A DNA stretch of 64,000 nt from Martelella radicis (GCF_014196625.1 NZ_JACIDZ010000006.1:186001-250000); one strand, 5' to 3'. Shown: positions 19,917 through 32,039, numbered from the stretch's first letter. Notes: generated by a model from the letters alone, not told the origin. Translations and numbers: made by a program.

Positions 19917-21569
19917 ATGACTATTACGCTTCAGAAGCCAGATATTACCGAACTGAAGCCGCGCATCACCGTTTTCGGTGTCGGCGGCGGCGGCGGCAAC
20001 GCCGTCAACAACATGATCACGGCAGGCCTGCAGGGCGTCGACTTTGTCGTCGCCAACACTGATGCCCAGGCGCTGACCATGACCAAGGCCGAACGCGTCA
20101 TCCAGCTCGGCGTCGGCGTGACCGAAGGTCTCGGCGCAGGCTCGCAGCCGGAAGTCGGCCGCGCGGCTGCCGAAGAGTGCATCGATGAGATCATCGATCA
20201 CCTCAACAACACCCATATGTGCTTCGTCACCGCCGGCATGGGCGGCGGAACCGGCACGGGTGCCGCTCCGATCGTGGCCCAGGCGGCCCGCAACAAGGGC
20301 ATCCTGACCGTCGGCGTCGTCACCAAGCCGTTCCAGTTCGAAGGCCAGCGCCGCATGCGTCTTGCTGACGCCGGTATCGAGGAACTGCAGAAGTCGGTCG
20401 ATACGCTGATCGTCATTCCGAACCAGAACCTGTTCCGGATCGCCAATGACAAGACCACCTTCGCCGACGCCTTCGCCATGGCCGATCAGGTGCTCTATTC
20501 GGGCGTTGCCTGCATCACCGATCTTATGGTCAAGGAAGGCCTGATCAACCTCGATTTCGCCGACGTCCGTTCGGTGATGCGCGAGATGGGCCGTGCGATG
20601 ATGGGCACCGGCGAAGCATCCGGCGAAGGCCGTGCCATGCAGGCCGCCGAAGCCGCAATCGCCAACCCGCTGCTCGACGAAACCTCGATGCGTGGCGCGC
20701 AGGGCCTCCTGATTTCGATCACCGGCGGTCGCGACCTGACGCTGTTCGAAGTCGATGAAGCCGCAACCCGTATCCGCGAGGAAGTCGATCCGGACGCCAA
20801 CATCATTCTCGGCGCCACCTTCGACGAGGAACTGGAAGGCATCATCCGCGTCTCCGTCGTTGCCACCGGCATCGACCGCTCACTGGCCGAAGGCTATGAG
20901 GATGTCCCGGAACCCCGCCGCGAGGCGCGTCCGGAAATCCGCAGCACCACTGGCGGCCAGAACAATGGCGGCCAGACCTTCAGCCAGGCGCCGCAGCCGG
21001 CTGCTCCGCAGCCCGCCCCGCAGCCCCAGCCGCGCGCGGTCGACCCGATTGCCGAGACCATCCGTTCGGCCGAAGCCGAGATGGAACGCGAACTGCAGAT
21101 GGCCGTTTCCCGCGCCCCGCAGCAAAAGCCGCAGCAGCCGAGCGTGAACGTGCAGCCGAAGAGCCAGATCTTCGCCGCCGAGCCGCAGCAGCCGCAGGCG
21201 CCCCGCCAGCAGGCCCCGAGCCAGCCGGCTCCGCAGGCACCGCGCCAGCAGGCCGCCGAGCCGCGCCGCATGCCGGAAGTCGCCGACTTTCCGCCGGTGG
21301 TTCAGCCGGAAATGAGCGCCAGCCGTCGCCAGGAGCAGGAAGAACGTGGCCCGAAGGGTCTGTTCAAGCGCCTGTCGAACACGCTCGGTCGCGGCGACGA
21401 AAGCTTCGAGGGCCATCACGAACAGCAGCCGGCGCCGCGCCAGCAGGCTCCGCAGCAGCCTCAGCAAAACAATCCTTACGCGCCGCGTCGTGCTCAAGAG
21501 CAGCCCGCCGCCCGCCAGGATGACGATCAGTTCGATATTCCCGCCTTCCTGCGTCGTCAGGCGAACTGA
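19917..21569 (+). CDS. ftsZ: Cell division GTPase FtsZ
   Basis: A 550-residue tubulin homologue that forms the cytokinetic ring. The nucleotide loop GGGTGTG is at 109-115 and the synergy-loop [10 protein letters not shown] lies near 211. After a globular part of about 320 residues comes a linker of roughly 200 residues rich in Gln, Pro and Ala. The conserved C-terminal peptide DIPAFLRRQ, which binds FtsA and other partners, ends the protein. The long linker is usual in rhizobia, where FtsZ exceeds the 383 residues of E. coli. A good rho-independent terminator follows. Confidence 0.97.
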   Translation: MTITLQKPDITELKPRITVFGVGGGGGNAVNNMITAGLQGVDFVVANTDAQALTMTKAERVIQLGVGVTEGLGAGSQPEVGRAAAEECIDEIIDHLNNTHMCFVTAGMGGGTGTGAAPIVAQAARNKGILTVGVVTKPFQFEGQRRMRLADAGIEELQKSVDTLIVIPNQNLFRIANDKTTFADAFAMADQVLYSGVACITDLMVKEGLINLDFADVRSVMREMGRAMMGTGEASGEGRAMQAAEAAIANPLLDETSMRGAQGLLISITGGRDLTLFEVDEAATRIREEVDPDANIILGATFDEELEGIIRVSVVATGIDRSLAEGYEDVPEPRREARPEIRSTTGGQNNGGQTFSQAPQPAAPQPAPQPQPRAVDPIAETIRSAEAEMERELQMAVSRAPQQKPQQPSVNVQPKSQIFAAEPQQPQAPRQQAPSQPAPQAPRQQAAEPRRMPEVADFPPVVQPEMSASRRQEQEERGPKGLFKRLSNTLGRGDESFEGHHEQQPAPRQQAPQQPQQNNPYAPRRAQEQPAARQDDDQFDIPAFLRRQAN

Positions 21570-21642
21570 TCCGTCGCGGTCTAGCCGCCTCCCGTGTTAG
21601 GGAAGCGCTAACCGTCCTTTAGAAAACCTTCTCGCGAAGTGA

Positions 21643-21672
21643 GCCCGGTCGCCTCTGGCGGCCGGGTTTTTC
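21643..21672 (+). terminator. Rho-independent terminator after ftsZ
   Basis: The inverted repeat CCCGGTCGCC / GGCGGCCGGG with a TCT loop (21644-21666, one G-U pair) is followed by a run of six T. It lies 74 bases after the ftsZ stop and closes the dcw transcript before lpxC. Confidence 0.85.
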
Positions 21673-21843
21673 GACTTTCGTAACATACGGAAAGAAACAG
21701 TGATTTGGATTCAACGGGGCCAGTGCGTAATTACATGCCAAGCGCCTGAATCGGGCGCAGCGCGCATGAGCGGCCGGTCCCTCCGGTCAATGGCGTCATG
21801 GCCATCGTGTTTTTTGAGTAAGATTTGGAATAAGGGCGTGAAT

Positions 21844-22782
21844 ATGTCGGCAGGATTTTTCGGTTTGCAGACAACGGTGGCGAAGTCCGTCAGGATTTCG
21901 GGAATCGGTGTGCATTCGGGCAAGCCGGCGACGATCACGCTCAAGCCGGCCGAGGCCGATCACGGAATCGTCTTCGAACGCTATGAGGGCGGCAAGCGCA
22001 TCTCGTCCTTCAAGGCCGTTTCGGACAATGTCGGACCGACCGCGCTGTGCACGGTGCTCGGCGAGCATCCCGGCGAATGGATCGCGACGATCGAACATGT
22101 GATGGCTGCCCTCTATGCCTTCGGCGTCGACAATCTGCTCATCGCCGTCGAGGGTGCCGAAATGCCGATCATGGACGGCAGTTCGCGGGTCTTCGTCGAG
22201 GCTCTGGATGAAGTCGGCATCGTCACGCTTCCCGAAAAGCGCAGCTATCTGAAGGTGACCAAGACGGTCCGCGTCGAAAACGGCGCCGGCTGGGCCGAAT
22301 TCACGCCTTATGAGGGCACGCGATTCGAGGTCGAGATCGATTTCGACACAGCCGTGATCGGACGCCAGAAATGGGCGGGCGACATGACGGCGGACACTTT
22401 CCGCAAGGAATTGTCCGGCGCGCGCACCTTCGGTTTCATGCGCGATGTCGAGCCGATGTGGGCACGCGGCTTTGCGCTTGGCTCCTCGCTTGAGAATTCC
22501 GTCGTGATTTCCGACGACGATCGTGTGATCAATCCCGAGGGACTGCGCTACGAACAGGAATTCGTGCGCCATAAGACGCTCGATGCCGTGGGCGATCTTG
22601 CAATGATGGGCATGCGGTTCGCGGGTTCGTTTCGCTCCTATCGCGGCGGCCATGCGCTGAACGCGGCTGCCGTGCGCGCGCTGTTCGAGACGGCCGGCGC
22701 ATGTGTCATCGTCTCCCCGCGCGGAGCACTGCCGTTCCGCCTGCGCCAGGAAGATATGGTTGCTGCAGGCCCGGTTTCCTGA
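21844..22782 (+). CDS. lpxC: UDP-3-O-acyl-N-acetylglucosamine deacetylase LpxC
   Basis: A 312-residue zinc amidase that performs the committed step of lipid A synthesis. The zinc ligands of the family are present as His85 (EHVMAAL), His243 and Asp247 (HKTLD). The SGIGVHSGKP segment near residue 20 is the conserved N-terminal motif. The ATG at 21844 has AAGGG seven bases before it; GTG at 21838 is an in-frame alternative, and the frame further upstream overlaps the terminator zone. Monocistronic by context, as a terminator precedes it and 250 bases follow. Confidence 0.95.
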   Translation: MSAGFFGLQTTVAKSVRISGIGVHSGKPATITLKPAEADHGIVFERYEGGKRISSFKAVSDNVGPTALCTVLGEHPGEWIATIEHVMAALYAFGVDNLLIAVEGAEMPIMDGSSRVFVEALDEVGIVTLPEKRSYLKVTKTVRVENGAGWAEFTPYEGTRFEVEIDFDTAVIGRQKWAGDMTADTFRKELSGARTFGFMRDVEPMWARGFALGSSLENSVVISDDDRVINPEGLRYEQEFVRHKTLDAVGDLAMMGMRFAGSFRSYRGGHALNAAAVRALFETAGACVIVSPRGALPFRLRQEDMVAAGPVS

Positions 22783-23032
22783 CCCATCATGAATGACAAG
22801 AACTGCTATGCCGGGGACCTTCGGGCCGCCGGCATTTTCGCGTCGGAGGGTGTCGGGAAATACATCTATCGCGTGTTTTACTCCTGGTTTTTGGCGCGCT
22901 AAAGGGGTGGGTACGCCGCAGAAATTTATCGGATTTTCGGCGACGTGAGATTGCTCTTGCCTGCGGGATATGCGTAAAACGTCCTTCGACTTTGAAATGC
23001 GATCCACAGACGCTGCAAATGAGGCTCGAAGA

Positions 23033-23893
23033 ATGGCTGGTACCAAAAAAAGAACCAATGTCGGGGCGTTCCGCGCAGCCACGCTACCGGTTGCCATAGT
23101 TCTGGGCGCAAGCGTGCTTTTGGCCGGATGCTCGCGAGACAAGGACGTAGACATCACGACGCTGCAGTATGAGGCCGACCCGCCGCAGCAGCTTTACGAC
23201 GAGGCGTTGGCCAATATCAGCGCCGGCAAGACCGGCGAGGCGCTCAGGAAGCTCAAATCGATCCAGGATCAGAACCCGCTTTCCGATTATGCGCGCCAAG
23301 CGTTGATCATGCAGACCTATCTGCAATATCGTTCCCGCAAATACGAGGCGGCCGTCGCCTCCGGTCGGCGCTATCTCCAGCTCTATCCGAATTCCAAGGA
23401 TGCGGCCTATGCCCAGTATCTGGTCGGCCTTTCCTATTCCAAGGAAATCGTCGACGTGACGCAGGATCAGGCGGTGGCGGAGCGGACGATCGATGCCATG
23501 CAGAAGCTGATCGACAACTATCCGGACTCCGAATATGTGAGCGATGCCCGCGCCAAGATCCGTTATGCCCGCGACCAGATCGCCGGCAAGGACATGCAGG
23601 TCGGCCGATACTATCTGGAGCGCAAGGACTATGTGGCGGCGATCTCGCGCTTCAATTCGGTGGTCAACAACTATTCCGACACTAACCAGATCGAGGAAGC
23701 GCTGGAGCGTCTTGTCGAAGCCTATTACGCGATGGGCGTGATCCCGGAAGCGCAGAACGCGGCCTGGGTTCTCGGTTACAATTATCCCGACAGCGTCTGG
23801 TACCAGCGCGCCTACAACCTGCTGAACAAGCAGGGGCTCGAGCCGAAATCGGCCGGGCGGGGCTCGTCGGTCTCCAGCGCCACACCCAGCTAA
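23033..23893 (+). CDS. bamD: Outer membrane assembly lipoprotein BamD (ComL family)
   Basis: A 286-residue lipoprotein of the BAM complex, which inserts beta-barrel proteins into the outer membrane. A basic N terminus and hydrophobic segment lead to the lipobox LLAGC with Cys33 as the lipidation site. The rest is a run of TPR-like helices with the recurrent Y-P-x-S/N-x-A/Y pattern (LYPNSKDAAYA, NYPDSEYVSDA). ATG at 23033 places the signal at the right distance; ATGs at 22970 and 22997 are in frame and would add 12-21 residues. It is 30 bases before recN. Confidence 0.9.
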   Translation: MAGTKKRTNVGAFRAATLPVAIVLGASVLLAGCSRDKDVDITTLQYEADPPQQLYDEALANISAGKTGEALRKLKSIQDQNPLSDYARQALIMQTYLQYRSRKYEAAVASGRRYLQLYPNSKDAAYAQYLVGLSYSKEIVDVTQDQAVAERTIDAMQKLIDNYPDSEYVSDARAKIRYARDQIAGKDMQVGRYYLERKDYVAAISRFNSVVNNYSDTNQIEEALERLVEAYYAMGVIPEAQNAAWVLGYNYPDSVWYQRAYNLLNKQGLEPKSAGRGSSVSSATPS

Positions 23894-23923
23894 CCGTTTT
23901 TTCGCCAGGGCGCGAACACAACA

Positions 23924-25600
23924 ATGCTAGTCCAGCTTTCTATTCGAGACATCGTTTTGATCGAGCGGCTGGAACTTGATCTCGGCGGCGGTCTCTCGGT
24001 TTTGACCGGGGAGACCGGCGCCGGCAAATCCATCCTGCTCGACAGCCTCTCGCTCGCGCTCGGCGCGCGCGGCGACGGCTCGCTCGTGCGCCACGGCCAG
24101 GACTCCGGACAAGTGATTGCCGTGTTCGACGCGGGCATGGACCACCCCGCGCGCGTGCTCTTGCGCGAGAACGACCTTGATGACGAGGGCGACCTGATCT
24201 TCAGGCGGATGCAGTCCGCAGACGGCCGCACGCGCGCCTTCATCAACGACCAGTCGGTGAGCGTGCAATTGATGCGGCAGGCCGGCCGGCTTCTCGTCGA
24301 GATCCATGGTCAGCATGACGAACGCGCGCTTATCGACACGGACGGGCATCGCAGGCTGCTCGACGCCTTCGGCGGGCTGACCGGAGATGTCGAGGCCGTC
24401 GGTTCGCTTCACCGCGCCTGGCGCGATGCCGAGCGGCGACTGAAGAAGCACCGCGCCCAGATTGAGGAGGCCGAACGCGAGGCCGATTTCCTGCGCTCGT
24501 CGGTGGAGGAGCTTCAGGCCCTTTCCCCGGTCGACGGCGAGGAGGACGAACTGGCGGAGCGGCGCGCGACGATGATGAAATCGGAGCGGATCGCCGGTGA
24601 TATATCCGAGGCGCTTGAATTTCTGAACGGCAATGCCTCGCCCGTGCCCATGATCGCCTCGCTGGTCCGGAGGTTGGAGCGCAAATCGCATGAGGCGCCG
24701 GGCCTTCTGGAGGATACGGTCAACCTGCTCGATTCGGCGCTCGAACAGCTTTCCAACGCGCAGATGGAGGTGGAGGCTGCTCTGGAGCGCGCTGCCTTCG
24801 ACCCTCAGGAGCTTGAACGCGTCGAGGAGCGGTTGTTCGCGCTCAGAGGCGCCGCGCGCAAATACAACGTGCCCGTGACCGAGCTTCCCGCCCTTGCCGA
24901 ACGCATGGTCGGCGACCTGGAAGAACTCGATGCCGGCGAGGCGAAGCTGGAGGCGCTCACAGAAGAGGCCTCGACGGCGGAAAAGGCCTTCTACGACAAG
25001 GCGAGGGCATTGTCCGGGGACCGCGGCAGGGCGGCCGAGCAGCTTTCCGCAGCCGTCATGGCCGAACTGCCGGCGCTGAAGCTGGAGCGCGCGCGCTTTG
25101 CCGCCGTGGTCACGAGCGATGACGGCAATGCCGGGCCGGAAGGCATCGACACGGTGTCCTTCGAGGTGCAGACCAATCCCGGAACGCGGCCCGGACCGAT
25201 CATGAAGGTGGCCTCCGGCGGCGAGCTCTCGCGCTTCCTTCTGGCGCTGAAGGTGGCGCTCGCCGACAAGGGCTCCGCGCCGACGCTTGTGTTCGACGAG
25301 ATCGATACCGGCGTGGGCGGCGCGGTGGCCGACGCGATCGGCCAGCGCTTGCGCCGGTTGGCCGAAAATGTTCAGGTTCTCTCGGTCACGCACGCGCCGC
25401 AGGTGGCCGCGCGCGCCAAGGGGCACTATCTGATTTCCAAGGCCAGCAACGGCAAGGGCAAGGATGACACGGTGGCAACCCGCGTCGCGGTGATCGGGCC
25501 GGAAGAGCGCCAGGAGGAAATCGCCCGGATGCTCGCCGGCGCCAAGGTGACGGCGGAAGCGCGCGCGGCTGCGGCGAAGCTTTTGTCCGGCGACAGTTAG
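23924..25600 (+). CDS. recN: DNA repair protein RecN
   Basis: A 558-residue SMC-like ATPase of double-strand break repair. The Walker A loop GETGAGKS is at 29-36, the coiled-coil arms occupy the middle (Glu/Arg/Leu-rich, about 150-360), and the ABC signature ASGGELSRF is followed by the Walker B LVFDEIDTGVGG near 455. ATG at 23924 begins the conserved MLVQLSIRDIVLIE start. Usually LexA-controlled in many bacteria; I saw no clear operator here. Confidence 0.95.
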   Translation: MLVQLSIRDIVLIERLELDLGGGLSVLTGETGAGKSILLDSLSLALGARGDGSLVRHGQDSGQVIAVFDAGMDHPARVLLRENDLDDEGDLIFRRMQSADGRTRAFINDQSVSVQLMRQAGRLLVEIHGQHDERALIDTDGHRRLLDAFGGLTGDVEAVGSLHRAWRDAERRLKKHRAQIEEAEREADFLRSSVEELQALSPVDGEEDELAERRATMMKSERIAGDISEALEFLNGNASPVPMIASLVRRLERKSHEAPGLLEDTVNLLDSALEQLSNAQMEVEAALERAAFDPQELERVEERLFALRGAARKYNVPVTELPALAERMVGDLEELDAGEAKLEALTEEASTAEKAFYDKARALSGDRGRAAEQLSAAVMAELPALKLERARFAAVVTSDDGNAGPEGIDTVSFEVQTNPGTRPGPIMKVASGGELSRFLLALKVALADKGSAPTLVFDEIDTGVGGAVADAIGQRLRRLAENVQVLSVTHAPQVAARAKGHYLISKASNGKGKDDTVATRVAVIGPEERQEEIARMLAGAKVTAEARAAAAKLLSGDS

Positions 25601-25685
25601 TAAATTCAGAGCTTGCTGATATAAGGTCAGCCCCGGCCATGCCGAAAGGCGGGCAAAACGCGCCAAACCAACGGGATTGCCCTTG

Positions 25686-27131
25686 ATGAATGTTTTTCTG
25701 GAACACTACTGGCCGCATATTCTGGCGGTGATCTCCTTTGTTCTCGGGGCGACGGCGGCGATCCACGCCACGATGACCAAGGACGAGGTGCGCGCCGCGA
25801 TCGGCTGGGTCGGCGTGATCATGCTGTCGCCCATTCTGGGCGCGGCGATCTATGCCGTGGCCGGCATCAACCGCATGCGCCGGCAATCGGTGCGCGACAA
25901 GCGGCAAAGCGTTCCCGATGCGGTGGCCCATGAAGAGCAGAAGCACAAGATCGACCGCGACCGGGTGGTGACCGATCTTGGCCCGCGCATGGGCGGGCAG
26001 TGGATGCTCGGCAACACGGTTACCGGCATGCCCGCCACCGCCGGCAACAAGGTCCGCCTGCTGGAAACCGGCGACGAGGCCTATGCGGCGATGCTGGAAG
26101 CGATCGACAAGGCCGAGCGCTCCATCCTTATGGAAACCTATATTTTCGACAGTGACGCGATCGGGCAGCGCTTCGTTGAAAGTCTTTCAAACGCGGTCAA
26201 GCGCGGTGTCGAGGTGCGTATCCTCGTCGATTCCATCGGCGCGCGTTATTCGCGCCCGCGCATTACAAAGCTTCTGCGCGCGCATGGAATCCGCGTCGCC
26301 ACCTTCAACGGCGCGGTTCTCCTCAGGCTGCGGCTTCCCTACGCCAATCTCAGAACCCACCGGAAAATTCTCGTCATTGACGGCGAGACGGTGTTTGCCG
26401 GCGGCATGAACATCCGCGCCGCTTTCACCGGGCCGAATGCCGCCCAGGACACGCATTTCATGCTGAAGGGGGCCGCCGTCGCCGACTATTTCACGGTTGC
26501 CGCCGCCGACTGGTACTTCGAAACGCACGAGGCGCTGGACGGCGAAGCCTGGAGCATTGCCGAGACCTCGGCCGACGAGGGCGCGCTGATCGCCCGCGTT
26601 GTGCCGTCAGGTCCCGACCGCAACCTTTCCAACAACAACAACATGATCATGGGAGCGCTTTCGGTTGCCGAGGACCGCGTCCTGATCATGTCGCCGTATT
26701 TCCTGCCGGATCGCGATCTCGTTTCCGCGCTTGCGACGGCGGCGCGGCGCGGCGTGACGGTCGATATCATCGTGCCGGGCCAGAACAATCTCGGCCTCGT
26801 CGACCGGGCGATGACGGCGCAGTTCGACGAGATCATCGAGAATGGCTGCCGCATCTGGCGCGACAACGGCCCCTTCAACCATTCCAAGCTGATGACAGTC
26901 GACGGAAAATGGTCCTATCTCGGCTCCTCCAACCTGGATTCGCGCTCGCTGAGGCTGAACTTCGAGACGGACATGGAAGTCTTCGATGTCGACTTCGCCG
27001 GCGAGATCGAAGCGCGGATCGTCGCCGCGCGTCAACGCTCGACGGAGGTCACGCGAAAGGCGCTGAAAAGCCGGCCCTTCGTCTACCGGCTGCGCGACCG
27101 GATATTGTGGCTGGGCTTGCCCTATCTGTGA
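25686..27131 (+). CDS. Cardiolipin synthase-like phospholipase D family protein
   Basis: A 481-residue membrane protein with two N-terminal hydrophobic segments (about 8-27 and 38-60) and two complete HKD motifs, HRKILVID at 225-232 and HSKLMTVD at 399-406. That architecture is typical of ClsA-type cardiolipin synthases, which condense two phosphatidylglycerol molecules. A nuclease or transphosphatidylase of the same superfamily cannot be excluded. ATG at 25686 is preferred over the in-frame TTG at 25677. The 49-base gap to the next gene suggests they are cotranscribed. Confidence 0.82.
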   Translation: MNVFLEHYWPHILAVISFVLGATAAIHATMTKDEVRAAIGWVGVIMLSPILGAAIYAVAGINRMRRQSVRDKRQSVPDAVAHEEQKHKIDRDRVVTDLGPRMGGQWMLGNTVTGMPATAGNKVRLLETGDEAYAAMLEAIDKAERSILMETYIFDSDAIGQRFVESLSNAVKRGVEVRILVDSIGARYSRPRITKLLRAHGIRVATFNGAVLLRLRLPYANLRTHRKILVIDGETVFAGGMNIRAAFTGPNAAQDTHFMLKGAAVADYFTVAAADWYFETHEALDGEAWSIAETSADEGALIARVVPSGPDRNLSNNNNMIMGALSVAEDRVLIMSPYFLPDRDLVSALATAARRGVTVDIIVPGQNNLGLVDRAMTAQFDEIIENGCRIWRDNGPFNHSKLMTVDGKWSYLGSSNLDSRSLRLNFETDMEVFDVDFAGEIEARIVAARQRSTEVTRKALKSRPFVYRLRDRILWLGLPYL

Positions 27132-27180
27132 TCGAGACCCAATATAGAAGGGTCAGACGAAAATTCCTCAAAGTGAAGCG

Positions 27181-28029
27181 ATGAGCCCGATCAAATCTCC
27201 CCTTGCCAATGCCGTGCTGCGCTCCATCCGCGAGAACGGCAAACGCCCGGACAGCGCCGTTCCGATGGAAGGTGGCGGGCTGAAGGTCGCGACCTACAAT
27301 GTCCATAAATGCGTCGGCGTTGACGGACGCTTCGATCCCGACCGAATCTTCGAGGTGATCCGCGAGATCAGTCCCGACCTGATTGCCCTGCAGGAGGCCG
27401 ATACCCGCTTCGGCGAGCGCACGGGTCTTCTGGACCTGAAACGGATCGAGGCGGAGACGGGGCTGGTGGCTGTGCCCGTGGAGGCGAGCGCGCGCGCCCA
27501 TGGCTGGCACGGCAATGTGCTCTTGTTCCGCGACGGCGCGGTGCGCGACATCCACCGCGAGAAACTGCCGGGGCTGGAGCCGCGCGGCGCGCTGGTGACC
27601 GACATCGCCCTCAACAACGGTATTTCCCTGCGCGTTGCCGCCGTGCATCTCGGCCTTCTGCGCTGGGCGCGTCGCCAGCAGGCCGATCACATCATCGGGC
27701 TTCTCGGCCGGCGTGCGGAGGCGCCCTCGGTGATCATGGGCGACATGAATGAATGGCGGCTCGGCGACGGTTCGGCGCTGAAGAAGTTCGAGGCGGCCTT
27801 CGGGTCGCTGCCGCCGGCGCGCGCGAGCTTTCCAGCGCGCTGGCCGGTGCTGGCGCTCGACCGGATCATTGCCAACCGCGACGGGCTGGTGGCCGATCTC
27901 GCCGTGCATGATTCGCTTCTGGCGCGCGCGGCATCCGACCATCTGCCGCTGACGGCACTGCTCGACACCTCGGTCCTGAAGGGCGATAGCGCGCCGGGAG
28001 ACGGGCTTTCGGCCGCTGCCGGTCTTTGA
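27181..28029 (+). CDS. Endonuclease/exonuclease/phosphatase family protein
   Basis: A 282-residue protein of the EEP superfamily (DNase I, exonuclease III, sphingomyelinase and inositol phosphatase fold). The catalytic landmarks are YNVHK with Asn40, the metal ligand pair QE at 71-72, GDMNEW with the conserved Asp/Asn, and a terminal SDHLPL. No signal peptide is evident. The substrate may be nucleic acid or a phospholipid head group; its partner upstream is a PLD-family protein, which makes a lipid-related role conceivable. Start ATG at 27181 follows AAAGTGAAGCG. Confidence 0.82.
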   Translation: MSPIKSPLANAVLRSIRENGKRPDSAVPMEGGGLKVATYNVHKCVGVDGRFDPDRIFEVIREISPDLIALQEADTRFGERTGLLDLKRIEAETGLVAVPVEASARAHGWHGNVLLFRDGAVRDIHREKLPGLEPRGALVTDIALNNGISLRVAAVHLGLLRWARRQQADHIIGLLGRRAEAPSVIMGDMNEWRLGDGSALKKFEAAFGSLPPARASFPARWPVLALDRIIANRDGLVADLAVHDSLLARAASDHLPLTALLDTSVLKGDSAPGDGLSAAAGL

Positions 28030-28059
28030 ACTTGCCGATCCTGCGCCAAATGCTCTACA

Positions 28060-30347
<2,288 letters not shown>

Positions 30348-30423
30348 GACGTGCCGCCGCGCTTGTAAAGCGAGCGCGTGCTCTTATCTCCTGAGATATA
30401 AGAACTTGAGACGGAGTGCAGGC

Positions 30424-30909
30424 ATGCGTGGATATCTGGTTTCCCTCGTTGCGGGGGTGACGCTCCTGGCGACCTCGGCAATGGCCGAACAGGTCGGTGA
30501 GGTCGGGGTCGACTGGGTCGGCAATGACATCGAGATCGATGCGCTGCATGACCCGGAGATCGAGGGCGTGACCTGCCATATCGCCTATTTCGACCGCTCG
30601 GTGATCGACCGGCTGTCGAAGGGCAACTGGTTCGAGGATCCGTCCAATTCCTCCATCGCCTGCCGCCAGACAGGACCGATCCGGATCGGCGATATCGAAC
30701 TCGACAAGAACGGCGAGGAGGTGTTCAAGCAGGGACGTTCGCTGATCTTCAAGAACCTGGTGATCAACCGGATCTACGACCGTACCAACAACACGCTGAT
30801 CTATCTGGCCCACACGCGCGAAATCACCGAAGGTTCAGCGAAGATGTCGATGTCGACTGTGCCGCTTTACGGTCAGGACGTCGTCTGGGAAAACGGCGCG
30901 CCGGAATAA
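30424..30909 (+). CDS. creA: CreA family exported protein
   Basis: A 161-residue protein with a clear signal peptide ending in AMA (residues 19-21). The rest matches the CreA family: the VTCHIAYFDR segment, a paired Cys, SIACRQTGP, and the ending with NTLIYLAH. CreA is widespread in proteobacteria and its molecular role is unknown. ATG at 30424 gives the proper signal peptide. A short imperfect hairpin (30382-30402) lies just upstream. It is followed by the GFA-family gene after 32 bases. Confidence 0.88.
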   Translation: MRGYLVSLVAGVTLLATSAMAEQVGEVGVDWVGNDIEIDALHDPEIEGVTCHIAYFDRSVIDRLSKGNWFEDPSNSSIACRQTGPIRIGDIELDKNGEEVFKQGRSLIFKNLVINRIYDRTNNTLIYLAHTREITEGSAKMSMSTVPLYGQDVVWENGAPE

Positions 30910-30941
30910 ACGGGCCGAACGCGAAACCAGGGAGAGAAACC

Positions 30942-31415
30942 ATCAGACTCGATTGCAGCTGCCAGTGCGGAAAGGTTCGCTTTTCCGTGACAAGCAAGAC
31001 ACCGGTGCCCTATCAGCGCTGCTATTGCAGCATCTGCCGCAAATCCGGCGGGGGCGGGGGCTTTGCCATCAATATCGGCGCCGATGCCGCAACGCTGGAC
31101 GTCACAGGCGCCGAGCACAAGCGCTTCTATCACGCCCGGATGCATGACGGCGAGAGCGAGGCCGAGCGGCATTTCTGCGGGGTCTGCGGGTCTGCGCTCT
31201 ATCTTTTCGACCCGCGGTGGCCGGAGCTCGTCCACCCCATTGCCTCCGTCGTCGATACGCCCTTGCCCCGGCCGCCGGAGATCGTGCATATCATGCTCGG
31301 CTCCAAGGCTGACTGGGTCGATGTGCCCGAAGGCGAGGGGCATGTGCATTATGACGGCTATCCGGAGCTTTCGCTTGAGGATTGGCATCGCAGGCACGGA
31401 CTGCTGGACGACTGA
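30942..31415 (+). CDS. GFA/CENP-V family zinc protein, apparent AUC start
   Basis: A 157-residue protein of the glutathione-dependent formaldehyde-activating (GFA) fold, which binds zinc through cysteines. Visible ligands are Cys5, Cys7 and Cys9 (DCSCQCGKVRF), Cys27/Cys29/Cys32 (CYCSIC) and CGVC further on. The first cluster lies upstream of the first conventional start (GTG at 30987). The frame contains no ATG, GTG or TTG between creA and that cluster. ATC at 30942 has AGGGAG (30929-30934) seven bases before it and is my choice; GTG 30987 would lose three zinc ligands. Function beyond zinc binding is unassigned, since many members lack formaldehyde activity. Confidence 0.7.
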   Translation: MRLDCSCQCGKVRFSVTSKTPVPYQRCYCSICRKSGGGGGFAINIGADAATLDVTGAEHKRFYHARMHDGESEAERHFCGVCGSALYLFDPRWPELVHPIASVVDTPLPRPPEIVHIMLGSKADWVDVPEGEGHVHYDGYPELSLEDWHRRHGLLDD

Positions 31416-31442
31416 GGCCGGACGGCCTGAAGGGAAGAGAAG

Positions 31443-32039
31443 ATGAAGATTTTCCGGCGTTTGCTCTGGGGCTCGGTGATTGTCGTTTGCGGCCTCATCG
31501 TCTGGCTGATCTACGAGATCGGCAAGACCAATGAGGAGATGATGAACATCCCCTTCGGCCCGGAATTCCAGCTGACGGCCGGAGACGGCTCGGTGATCAC
31601 CCAGGAAGCGCTGAGGGAAAAACCGACGGCGATCTTCTTCGGCTTCACCCATTGCCCGGAAGTCTGCCCCACCACGCTTTACGAGATGAACGGCTGGCTG
31701 CACGAGGTCGATCCGGATGGCGACAAGATCAATGCCTACTGGATCACCGTCGATCCCGAGCGCGACACGCCGGAGATCATGCAGCGCTATCTCTCCAATG
31801 TGACCGACCGGATCGAGGCGATTTCCGGCGATCCGGACAAGGTGCATGACATGGTCGACGAATTCGGCATCTACTACAAGAAGGTGCCGCTCGATCCCAA
31901 CGAGCCGGACGGCGACTACACCATGGACCACAACGCCTCCGTCTTCCTGCTCGATGACGGCGGGGTGCTGAAAGGCACGATCGCCTATGGCGAGAACCCG
32001 GATGTCGCGATCAAGAAGCTCGAGAACCTGATCGACTGA
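31443..32039 (+). CDS. SCO1/SenC family copper chaperone-like protein
   Basis: A 198-residue protein with an N-terminal membrane anchor (about 7-24) and a thioredoxin-like periplasmic domain. The copper ligands of the family are Cys71 and Cys75 (CPEVC) and His163 (DHNASVFLL). SCO proteins deliver copper to the CuA site of cytochrome c oxidase or act as thiol reductants. No oxidase gene is nearby, so the partner is inferred only from the family. ATG at 31443 follows GGGAAGAGAAG. The placement just before prmA is one I recall from related rhizobia. Confidence 0.9.
   Translation: MKIFRRLLWGSVIVVCGLIVWLIYEIGKTNEEMMNIPFGPEFQLTAGDGSVITQEALREKPTAIFFGFTHCPEVCPTTLYEMNGWLHEVDPDGDKINAYWITVDPERDTPEIMQRYLSNVTDRIEAISGDPDKVHDMVDEFGIYYKKVPLDPNEPDGDYTMDHNASVFLLDDGGVLKGTIAYGENPDVAIKKLENLID

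Noticed and set aside
22789-22902. A 37-codon frame in the lpxC-bamD gap
   Set aside because: It has ATG and TAA but no ribosome site and no recognisable sequence, and the length is easily reached by chance.
30987-31415. GTG at 30987 as start of the GFA-family gene
   Set aside because: It would remove the conserved first cysteine cluster, and there is no ribosome site at the proper distance.
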